From the NCBI GenBank assembly GCA_947178565.1, contig CAMWYV010000094.1:1-5547 (forward strand): a stretch of DNA of 5,547 nucleotides, in the 5' to 3' direction. Below are positions 1-5,547 of the stretch, one piece after another (positions within the stretch are counted from its first letter, which is position 1; each line of letters starts with the position of its first letter). The notes beneath the pieces are model-generated. The model was not told the origin of the DNA. It saw only the letters and a list, made by a program, of their open reading frames with translations, and did not search any database. The stretch comes from an uncultured Porphyromonadaceae bacterium (GTDB taxonomy: Bacteria; Bacteroidota; Bacteroidia; Bacteroidales; Muribaculaceae). Position numbers and translations under genes: made by a program.

Positions 1-412
1 CGTAATGTTATTCCGTCGGTTCCTTGTGAGCCGAGAAAAAATTCTTTTCATTTTCGATAGCAGCGGTCTTGCACTCTTCTGCGTTATCGGCATCCACAAA
101 AGCCTCGCGGCAGGTTACCCCATGTGGGTGGCAACGGTAATGGGTATAATCACCGGCGCCTTTGGTGGTGTTCTCCGTGACATACTCATAAACGAGGAGC
201 CTTTGGTTTTCAGAAAGGATATTTATGCAACCGCCTGTCTTGCAGGAGCATTAGTGTGGTGGATAATAGACGTATGCGGTGGCACACCGTTTGCTCAGCA
301 GATCAGTTGCGCAGCCATGGTGATACTCCTGCGAATACTCGCCCTTAAATACAATTTGTCCCTCCCTGTGCTCGCCGTGGTGAGTATGAAAAAGGACAAG
401 CAAAATGTTTGA
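1..412 (+). CDS. TRIC-type (UPF0126/YicG-YadS family) membrane channel protein, 5'-truncated
   Basis: This is the C-terminal part of a small inner-membrane protein of the UPF0126 family, the bacterial relatives of trimeric intracellular cation channels (earlier annotated as glycine transporter). The frame is open to the left edge. The first ATG, at base 5, is almost certainly internal, because the family has two homologous three-helix repeats in about 205 residues and only the second is present here. Numbering from that ATG, an IFDSSGLALFCVIG helix is followed by a second helix holding the signature GAFGGVLRD (about 52-60). Then come the conserved PLVFRKDIYA segment and two further hydrophobic helices ending near residue 120. 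The glycine-rich GxFGGVxRD kink matches E. coli YicG closely from memory. The tail is short, charged and presumably cytoplasmic (KKDKQNV). The transported ion in this organism is inferred from the family. The stop codon lies inside the first copy of the repeat described at 407-475. Confidence 0.88.
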   Translation, partial: VMLFRRFLVSREKILFIFDSSGLALFCVIGIHKSLAAGYPMWVATVMGIITGAFGGVLRDILINEEPLVFRKDIYATACLAGALVWWIIDVCGGTPFAQQISCAAMVILLRILALKYNLSLPVLAVVSMKKDKQNV

Positions 413-475
413 AAAGTGTAGTTTTCGGGTGCGGAATTCGTTTGAAAAGTGTAATTTTGTAGCATATAAGAATTC
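407..475 (+). repeat. Tandem 33/36-base direct repeat upstream of parE
   Basis: Two head-to-tail units, 407-439 and 440-475, both begin GTTTGAAAAGTGTA and both end GAATTC. The first 19 bases match at 18 positions. The middles differ, and the second unit is 3 bases longer. Unit 1 starts in the last sense codon of the upstream channel gene and includes its stop codon. Unit 2 carries the better promoter match. The offset of 33 bases is close to three helical turns. The arrangement could be a local duplication of a promoter segment or a pair of regulator sites. The repeat is seen directly; its function is inferred. Confidence 0.75.
452..459 (+). promoter_or_regulatory. Putative Bacteroidetes -7 promoter element for the parE cluster
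   Basis: TAATTTTG fits the Bacteroidetes primary sigma factor -7 consensus TAnnTTTG exactly. It lies 39 bases before the parE start, which would give a transcript start near 464-468 and a leader of roughly 30 bases. No clean TTTG -33 element lies 19-21 bases upstream; the nearest T-rich run, TTTTC at 422-426, is too far away. The equivalent position in the first repeat unit (TAGTTTTC, 419-426) is a weaker match. The assignment rests on consensus and position only. Confidence 0.5.
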
Positions 476-478
476 TTA
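467..478. other. 12-base perfect palindrome in the parE leader
   Basis: TAAGAATTCTTA is a perfect inverted repeat lying just downstream of the putative -7 element, at or next to the predicted transcript start. This is a position where an operator could sit. It has no loop and no following T tract, so it is not a terminator. A 12-base AT-rich palindrome can also arise by chance. The sequence is certain, the role is not. Confidence 0.35.
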
Positions 479-498
479 CTCGCTTTTAAACCACACTA

Positions 499-2463
499 AT
501 GACTGAGGAACTTCAGGAAGAAATCAACGACATAACCGAGCCGGTTGATGCTGCAGAACCCACCCGGGAGCAGCTTCAGCAGTATGGCGACAACGCTATC
601 AGAACACTCGAATACCCTGAAAACGTGCGCCGACGTCCCGGCATGTATATCGGCAAATTAGGTGACGGCAGCTATAGCGATGACGGAATCTATGTGCTAC
701 TCAAGGAGGTTATTGACAACAGTATTGACGAGTACATGGCTGGATTCGGCAAGAAAATAATTGTCGATGTTACCGAAACCACAGTTACTGTCCGGGATTT
801 CGGACGAGGTATTCCCCTAAACAGTGTTGTGGATGCGTCATCAAAGCTTCACACCGGCGGCAAATTCGACACTAAGGTGTTCAAGCGTTCTGTAGGTCTT
901 AACGGCGTGGGCATCAAAGCTGTTAACGCCCTGTCTTCCGATTTTCTGATTCAGAGTGTGCGTGACGGCGAGATGAAGCGTGTGCAATACTGCGGGGGCA
1001 TTATTGCAACAGAAGAGCCAATCGTTCCTATAGAAGAACCGGGCGGAACAATGGTGCAGTTCACTCCCGACAATACCATATTCCGCGACTTCCGCTTCCG
1101 TGAGGAATTTGTGATTCCGTTGATAAAGAACTACACATTCCTCAATACCGGGCTGGTAATCATATTCAATGGCAAAAGATATTCAAGCCGTAACGGTCTG
1201 CTCGACCTTCTCTCCGAAAACATGACCAACGAACCGCTCTATCCTCCGATTCACCTGAAAGGTGAGGATATCGAGGTAGCGATTACCCATGCCAACCAAT
1301 ACGGCGAGGAATATTATTCCTTCGTCAACAGCCAGTTCACCACTCAAGGTGGCACACACCTCAGCGCGTTCAAGGAAGCGGTATCACGAACCATAAAGGA
1401 ATATATCGGAAAGAGCAATATAGAGTTCAGCGATGTGCGTAACGGTATGGTCGCGGCAATCTCGCTAAAGGTAGAAGAACCGGTATTTGAATCACAGACA
1501 AAAATAAAGCTGGGGTCAAGAGACATGGGACCTGATGGTCCCACCATCGCAAAATACATCGGTGACTTCATTAAAAAAGAGCTTGACGATTATCTCTATA
1601 AAAATCTTGATGTTGCTGAGGCTATAAAGAAAAAAGTCGAGTCCAACGAAAAAGAGCGCAAAGCGATGGCGGGACTCACAAAAAAAGTGCGTGAACAGAA
1701 CAAGAAAATTAGTCTCAACAACAAAAAACTCCTTGACTGTCGGGTGCACCTCACCGACACTAAAGGCGATGAAGAAAAAAAACTCGCTTCATCTATCTTT
1801 ATCACCGAGGGTGACTCTGCTGCGGGTTCTATCACGAAGATTAGGAATGTTGAGACCCAGGCGGTATTCTCGCTCCGTGGTAAGCCAAAAAACACCTATG
1901 GCAAGACCAAAAAGATGGTGTATGAAAACGAGGAGTTCAATCTGTTACAGGCTGCTCTTAACATTGAAGAGAGCCTTGATAACCTCAGATACAATAAGGT
2001 TATCATAGCTACCGATGCCGATGTGGACGGTATGCACATCCGTATGCTTCTTCTATGTTTCTTCCTCCAGTTCTTCCCTGATCTGGTGAAGAAAGGACAC
2101 GTATATATCTTACAGACACCGCTGTTCAGGGTGCGTAATAAAAAAAGTTCAAAGCGAGGGGCTGCAAAGAAAAAAGGAGCGGAGGAGGAGTTATATTACT
2201 GCTATTCCGACCAGGAGCGCATCACCGCTATCGAACGTCTCGGCACAAATGCCGAAATCACCCGATTCAAAGGTCTGGGCGAAATATCACCCGAAGAATT
2301 CCGCGGATTTATTGGTCCGGATATGCGACTCGACAGGGTTGCGCTTCACAAAGAAGACGGAGTGAGCGAACTGCTTCGCTTCTATATGGGCAAAAATACT
2401 ATCGAACGTCAGAATTTCATCATTGATAATCTCGTAATTGAAGATGACAGCGAAATATCCTGA
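499..2463 (+). CDS. parE: DNA topoisomerase IV subunit B (type IIA topoisomerase ATPase/TOPRIM subunit)
   Basis: This is the ATP-driven subunit that pairs with ParC to decatenate and relax chromosomal DNA. At 654 residues it has normal family length. The GHKL ATPase shows RRPGMYIG (45-52), the magnesium/ATP motif EVIDNSIDE (70-78, N74), DFGRGIP (100-106), GLNGVG (133-138) and the transducer QTK loop (333-335). The TOPRIM domain follows, with EGDS (437-440, catalytic E437), DADVDG (506-511, metal-binding D506, D508, D510) and RFKGLGE (589-595) near the C terminus. ParE is preferred over GyrB for three reasons: the short C terminus, the EGDSAAGS form, and the LGDGSYSDDGIYVLLKE segment, which I recall from Bacteroidales ParE. 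About 30 acidic residues precede the ATPase fold. The ATG at 499 is the first suitable start after the promoter-like element, and no Shine-Dalgarno sequence is visible. An unusual Lys/Ala-rich stretch occupies about 547-564. The end overlaps coaD by 20 bases. Confidence 0.93.
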   Translation: MTEELQEEINDITEPVDAAEPTREQLQQYGDNAIRTLEYPENVRRRPGMYIGKLGDGSYSDDGIYVLLKEVIDNSIDEYMAGFGKKIIVDVTETTVTVRDFGRGIPLNSVVDASSKLHTGGKFDTKVFKRSVGLNGVGIKAVNALSSDFLIQSVRDGEMKRVQYCGGIIATEEPIVPIEEPGGTMVQFTPDNTIFRDFRFREEFVIPLIKNYTFLNTGLVIIFNGKRYSSRNGLLDLLSENMTNEPLYPPIHLKGEDIEVAITHANQYGEEYYSFVNSQFTTQGGTHLSAFKEAVSRTIKEYIGKSNIEFSDVRNGMVAAISLKVEEPVFESQTKIKLGSRDMGPDGPTIAKYIGDFIKKELDDYLYKNLDVAEAIKKKVESNEKERKAMAGLTKKVREQNKKISLNNKKLLDCRVHLTDTKGDEEKKLASSIFITEGDSAAGSITKIRNVETQAVFSLRGKPKNTYGKTKKMVYENEEFNLLQAALNIEESLDNLRYNKVIIATDADVDGMHIRMLLLCFFLQFFPDLVKKGHVYILQTPLFRVRNKKSSKRGAAKKKGAEEELYYCYSDQERITAIERLGTNAEITRFKGLGEISPEEFRGFIGPDMRLDRVALHKEDGVSELLRFYMGKNTIERQNFIIDNLVIEDDSEIS

Positions 2464-2902
2464 GCAGCGCATCGCTATTTTTCCCGGTAGTTTCGATCCG
2501 TTCACCAAGGGGCATCTTGACATTGTTGAGCGAGGATTGAAACTATTCGACAAAATAGTCATTGCGGTTGGCGTTAACTCATCCAAAATTGGTGTCACCC
2601 CGGCTACTGAGCGCATTCGCTTTATATCTGACGCAATTGCATCTTTAAAGAATGTGGAGGTAATTGAATATACCGGTCTAACGGTTGATGCTGCGAAGGC
2701 GTGCGATGCCTGTGCTATTTTGAGAGGTATCCGCAGCGTGGCTGATTTTGAGTATGAACGCAATCTTGCCGACCTAAATCGTTCTATTTCAGGTGTAGAT
2801 ACAGTGATGCTGTGTGCAGACCCCACACTTGCCGCTCTGAGTTCATCTGCCGTCAGAGAGCTCCGCAGCTATGGGCATGACGTCACCCCGTTTCTCCCCT
2901 GA
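2444..2902 (+). CDS. coaD: Phosphopantetheine adenylyltransferase (PPAT)
   Basis: This cytoplasmic enzyme catalyses the penultimate step of CoA synthesis: 4'-phosphopantetheine plus ATP gives dephospho-CoA and pyrophosphate. The 152-residue product is a complete nucleotidyltransferase-fold PPAT. It has GSFDPFTKGH (15-24, containing the TxGH nucleotide-binding motif, H24) and K48 near the expected substrate-binding lysine. The highly conserved RGIRSVADFEYE block spans 94-105, and the C-terminal SSSAVREL spans 133-140. It ends in DVTPFLP, a few residues shorter than E. coli CoaD, which continues with a short helix. The ATG at 2444 lies inside parE in another frame, giving a 20-base overlap. A TTG two codons upstream (2438) is possible but less likely. 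The overlap suggests translational coupling to parE, since no separate ribosome-binding site or promoter is evident. The long antisense reading frame here is not a gene. Confidence 0.95.
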   Translation: MTAKYPEQRIAIFPGSFDPFTKGHLDIVERGLKLFDKIVIAVGVNSSKIGVTPATERIRFISDAIASLKNVEVIEYTGLTVDAAKACDACAILRGIRSVADFEYERNLADLNRSISGVDTVMLCADPTLAALSSSAVRELRSYGHDVTPFLP

Positions 2903-2944
2903 CCTATCACACATTTATAACACACAACTTAAAAATTCACAACT

Positions 2945-4546
2945 ATGACTAAGAAGATATTACCTATATTCCTCACTATTGCCTCACTTTTTAGCGCCCA
3001 AGCCCAGAAAATGGATTTGCCTCCGGCACGCAAATTGGCATTTGTTCAGCAGATTATCGAGCAATATTATGTTGATACCGTTAATGGAGGCAAAATTGCG
3101 GATGAGGCTATCGTAGCAATGCTTAAAACTCTTGATCCACATTCCACATACTCAGATCCTGAAGCAACCAAAGCACTCACCGAACCTCTGCAAGGTAACT
3201 TCAGCGGCATCGGAATTCAGTTTAATATGCTTGATGACACCATCCGCGTAATCCAGACTGTTGCCGGCGGACCCTCAGAAAAAGTGGGACTTCTCGCAGG
3301 GGACAGAATCCTCAGCGCTAACGATACCCTTATCAGCGGAGTGAAAATGCCTCAGGCGGATGTAATGAAGCGTCTTCGCGGACCTAAAGGTTCAAAAGTC
3401 GCTATAAAAGTGTCACGCAGAGGAGTTGCGGAGCCTATTGACTTCCTTATCACACGCGACGACATTCCTACATACAGCGTTTCAGCCACATACATGGCAT
3501 CCGATTCTATAGGATACATCAAGCTGACACTTTTCGGCGAAACAACTCCCGATGAAGTTAAATCAGCCGTTGCTACATTGAAAAAACAAGGCATGAAGCA
3601 TCTAATACTTGACCTTGAGGATAACGGCGGCGGCTACCTTCAGGCTGCTACTGAAATTGCCGGAATGTTCCTTGAACCGGACGAGATGATTGTCTATACC
3701 GAAGGCACCCATACCACACCGATGCAATACACCAATACCGGCAAGAGAGACAAAAGTATAGACAGAGTGGTCATCACGGTAAACCAGTATTCAGCATCTG
3801 CAAGCGAGATTGTGAGCGGAGCTATTCAGGATCAGGATAGAGGACTGGTGGTTGGTAGAAGAACTTTCGGAAAAGGACTTGTACAACGTCCATTCCCCTT
3901 CCCTGACGGCTCGCTGATACGACTCACCACTGCAAGATATTATACACCTGCCGGCAGATGTATCCAGAAACCATATACCGCCGGAGAAGACGATGACTAC
4001 AATGCGGAAATTCTGCACCGTTATCTCGCCGGTGAGTTCATGAGCGCGGACAGCATTCATTTCGATGAATCGCTGCTGCGTCATACCCTGAAGAACAACC
4101 GACCGGTGTATGGAGGAGGAGGAATCATGCCTGACCTTTTTGTTCCTGTCGATACATCTTTCTACTCCACATATTATCGTGACATCCTGGCTAAAGGCAT
4201 CCTTCACCGTTTCTGCAACAATTACATTGACGAGAACCGCAAGATGCTAAAAAAGGAATATCCCACCGAAAAAAGTTTTGTGGAACATTTCAATGTTACC
4301 GAACCTATGATGCAGGAACTAATCGACCTTGCTCAAAAAGAGGGAATAGCGCCCGACTCAGCAATGATAGCCACAAGCACCCTCGCACTTAGAGTGTATG
4401 TAAAAGCACTTATAGGAAGAGACTTGTTTGAACAAAGCACATACTATCTTATTGCCAACAAACTCAATCCGGTTTACAACCAGGCTGTACGCCTCATATC
4501 CGACCCGGCTGAGTACAGACAGCGCATCTCAACGGATGCCCGATAA
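2945..4546 (+). CDS. Secreted S41-family C-terminal processing peptidase (CtpA/Tsp-like) with PDZ domain
   Basis: This is an exported serine protease of the carboxyl-terminal processing type, expected to act in the periplasm on envelope proteins. The product is 533 residues. A signal peptide (MTKKILPIFLTIASLFSAQA) precedes a likely cleavage near residues 20-21. An N-terminal helical segment with the family motif LDPHSTYS (63-70) leads to a PDZ domain at about 84-172, which includes GIGIQF and GLLAGDRILSAN. The S41 core spans about 187-345. It has LDLEDNGGGYL (222-232), the SASASEIVSGA nucleophile region and FGKGLVQ. The catalytic set is inferred as S285, K310 and Q314, because their 25- and 4-residue spacings match Bacillus CtpB. 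A C-terminal extension of about 190 residues includes the GGGGIMPDLFVP strand region and a helical tail. The gene starts 42 bases after coaD with no visible terminator between them, so co-transcription is likely. The leader is SD-less. The substrate is unknown. Confidence 0.92.
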   Translation: MTKKILPIFLTIASLFSAQAQKMDLPPARKLAFVQQIIEQYYVDTVNGGKIADEAIVAMLKTLDPHSTYSDPEATKALTEPLQGNFSGIGIQFNMLDDTIRVIQTVAGGPSEKVGLLAGDRILSANDTLISGVKMPQADVMKRLRGPKGSKVAIKVSRRGVAEPIDFLITRDDIPTYSVSATYMASDSIGYIKLTLFGETTPDEVKSAVATLKKQGMKHLILDLEDNGGGYLQAATEIAGMFLEPDEMIVYTEGTHTTPMQYTNTGKRDKSIDRVVITVNQYSASASEIVSGAIQDQDRGLVVGRRTFGKGLVQRPFPFPDGSLIRLTTARYYTPAGRCIQKPYTAGEDDDYNAEILHRYLAGEFMSADSIHFDESLLRHTLKNNRPVYGGGGIMPDLFVPVDTSFYSTYYRDILAKGILHRFCNNYIDENRKMLKKEYPTEKSFVEHFNVTEPMMQELIDLAQKEGIAPDSAMIATSTLALRVYVKALIGRDLFEQSTYYLIANKLNPVYNQAVRLISDPAEYRQRISTDAR

Positions 4547-4551
4547 CCCCG

Positions 4552-4812
4552 TCAGAAGTTGCCTTCCATAGGCAGCAATGTGATATTTCCACCGGCATTT
4601 ACGCGATACTTGCCGGAAGTACCCGTGGTTAAATCTCTGACATAATAAACAAAGTCTTCAATGTTTGCATTGCTCTTCACCCCTTCAAAAGCTGCACGCA
4701 CAGCCTCTTCGATAGTTTCGTAACCTGAGCCTTGATAAGCGTCTTTCAGTTTACCGTCATAATAGAGTTCAACTCTCACATCATCTTGCTGATACAATCT
4801 GTTATTAGCCAT
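4552..4812 (-). CDS. Small conserved-looking protein of unknown function (86 aa)
   Basis: I do not recognise this family. The 86-residue product has no signal peptide, membrane segment, cysteine or obvious catalytic motif, so it is probably cytoplasmic. The pattern suggests a compact alpha/beta fold: a strand (DVRVELYYDGK, about 10-20), an amphipathic helix (YETIEEAVRAAFEGVKS, about 31-47), then strands around 53-61 (EDFVYYVRD) and 67-80 (KYRVNAGGNITLLP). The coherent secondary structure, an ATG start at 4812 facing an intergenic region, and the lack of any competing frame support a real gene. It converges on the protease gene with 5 bases between stop codons. It is divergent from the exported phosphatase-family gene, 89 bases away. 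No Shine-Dalgarno sequence is present, as for its neighbours. Function and expression cannot be deduced from the sequence. Confidence 0.75.
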   Translation of the reverse strand: MANNRLYQQDDVRVELYYDGKLKDAYQGSGYETIEEAVRAAFEGVKSNANIEDFVYYVRDLTTGTSGKYRVNAGGNITLLPMEGNF

Positions 4813-4901
4813 AATTCATACATCTATTTGGTAAGTTGTTTTATAGTATAACAATTGTTGATTGGAAAAAGAATACAGTCAAGCCAAATTTTTAAATCCA
4901 C
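4813..4901. promoter_or_regulatory. AT-rich divergent intergenic region with a central palindrome
   Basis: These 89 bases separate two gene starts that face away from each other, so they must hold the promoters for both genes unless either is read through from elsewhere. No exact TAnnTTTG element was found on either strand. A TTTG at 4827-4830 could act as a -33 for the rightward gene, but nothing convincing sits 19-21 bases downstream. A perfect 10-base palindrome, AACAATTGTT (4850-4859), lies almost at the midpoint and is a possible shared operator. The divergent context is certain; precise promoter positions are not. Confidence 0.5.
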
Positions 4902-5547
4902 ATGAAAAATATATTTAGAATACTCGCTGCCGGAATAATTATCACATGGTCGCTTAATGCCTTTGCCGACAAAACCATTACGGTAATGAGCTATAATGTG
5001 CATAACGGGGTTGGACTTGACGGCAAGCGCGACCACAAGCGTCTGGCTGAGGTTATCAAAGCACGAAAACCCGACTTTGTCGGCATTCAGGAGGTGGACA
5101 GCTGCACAAACCGCTCAAACCATGCCTATGTGTTGGGAGATATTGCCGAAGCCGCCGGACTTAAACCCACATACGTTCCCGCAATTAAATATGATGGCGG
5201 ACTCTATGGCATCGGAATACTTTCCAAGGATATGCCTGACAGTGTTAGCCGCATAGCCCTCCCAGGAAGAGAAGAACAAAGAGCGCTTGTCGTGACATAT
5301 TTTCATGACATTATTATTGCCAACTCACATTTCTCACTAACCCCGGAAGACGCTCTTGAATCTGTTATAATTGTAAAGACTATTCTTGACAATGCCAACA
5401 ATCGCCCGGTTATTTTTATGGGTGACCTCAACTCACATCCCGACTCCCCTGTCATTCAGGAACTCAGCCGATATTTCAAAATAGTTTCATCCGATGCCCC
5501 TACTTTTCCTGCCGACAAGCCCAATGAACGTATCGATTTCATCATGG
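4902..5547 (+). CDS. Exported endonuclease/exonuclease/phosphatase (EEP) family protein, 3'-truncated
   Basis: This is a metal-dependent phosphoesterase of the EEP (DNase I-like) superfamily. The first 215 residues are present, and the frame runs off the right edge without a stop. A signal peptide (residues 1-22, ending NAFA before D23) indicates export by signal peptidase I, so it probably acts in the periplasm or outside the cell. Family motifs appear in order: SYNVHNG (30-36, N32), GIQEVD (61-66, metal-binding E64), YGIGILSK (102-109), NSHFSL (141-146, H143), GDLNSHPDSPVI (164-175, D165 and N167) and ERIDFIM (209-215). The final catalytic Asp-His pair, normally some tens of residues further on, lies beyond the window. 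The ATG at 4902 is chosen because the next methionine (M29) would remove the signal peptide. The substrate could be nucleic acid, a phospholipid or sugar phosphate, or an inositol phosphate; the visible part does not decide. Confidence 0.9.
   Translation, partial: MKNIFRILAAGIIITWSLNAFADKTITVMSYNVHNGVGLDGKRDHKRLAEVIKARKPDFVGIQEVDSCTNRSNHAYVLGDIAEAAGLKPTYVPAIKYDGGLYGIGILSKDMPDSVSRIALPGREEQRALVVTYFHDIIIANSHFSLTPEDALESVIIVKTILDNANNRPVIFMGDLNSHPDSPVIQELSRYFKIVSSDAPTFPADKPNERIDFIM

Noticed and set aside
407..475. Possible CRISPR or insertion-sequence end
   Set aside because: There are only two directly adjacent units without spacers, no inverted terminal repeats and no transposase or cas gene nearby.
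1775..1782. Run of eight A residues within parE, a possible slippage or phase-variation site
   Set aside because: The frame is intact through it (Glu-Lys-Lys codons), such runs are common in AT-rich lysine codons, and nothing suggests programmed frameshifting in an essential gene.
2287..2826. 179-codon open frame on the minus strand across the parE end and coaD
   Set aside because: It lies fully antisense to two genes with strong motif support, and its translation shows no recognisable domain. It is a by-product of the coding composition on the other strand.
3791..4207. 138-codon minus-strand frame inside the protease gene
   Set aside because: It is antisense to the S41 catalytic core, has no coherent domain, and has no intergenic start context.
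4558..4576. Six-pair stem (one wobble) with a 7-base loop near the convergent gene ends, a possible terminator
   Set aside because: It is weak, lies inside the small gene's coding sequence, and is not followed by a T tract on either strand.
4824..5036. 70-codon minus-strand frame across the divergent intergenic region
   Set aside because: It overlaps the signal peptide and first motif of the EEP gene and most of the promoter region. Its translation has no recognisable features.
4996..5256. 86-codon plus-strand frame and a 63-codon minus-strand frame (5115-5306)
   Set aside because: Both overlap the EEP-family gene, whose motifs are in another plus frame that stays open to the window end. 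The overlapping frames show no motifs.

Overview
The window looks like chromosomal core sequence from a Bacteroidota bacterium, most likely order Bacteroidales and perhaps a gut Muribaculaceae-type organism. This rests on Bacteroidales-style protein motifs, such as the DNGGG form of the S41 peptidase motif. It also rests on SD-less, A/T-rich leaders before the genes and a promoter-like TAnnTTTG element. The family-level placement is an inference. Base composition and codon use look even across the window, and no mobile element, CRISPR array or RNA gene was seen.

Layout. The left edge cuts into the C-terminal half of a TRIC/UPF0126 membrane channel (1-412, +). An 86-base intergenic stretch follows. 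It holds a tandemly repeated 33/36-base unit that carries a good Bacteroidetes -7 promoter match and ends in a 12-base palindrome. Next comes a same-strand cluster: topoisomerase IV subunit B (parE, 499-2463), phosphopantetheine adenylyltransferase (coaD, 2444-2902, starting inside the end of parE) and a secreted S41/C-terminal processing protease (2945-4546). A small gene of unknown function (4552-4812, -) converges on the protease with only 5 bases between stop codons. From an 89-base AT-rich divergent region, an exported endonuclease/exonuclease/phosphatase-family protein (4902 to the right edge, +) is transcribed away and is cut by the window end.

How they fit together. parE, coaD and the protease are probably one transcription unit. 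The 20-base parE/coaD overlap suggests translational coupling, and the 42-base coaD-protease gap has no clear promoter or terminator. The products act in unrelated processes (chromosome decatenation, CoA synthesis, envelope proteolysis), so this is a housekeeping operon rather than a pathway. The last two genes form a separate divergent pair with no evident functional tie.

I found no convincing new biological system here. The items most worth a second look are the duplicated promoter unit before parE, the small uncharacterised 86-residue protein, and the lysine-rich insert in ParE.
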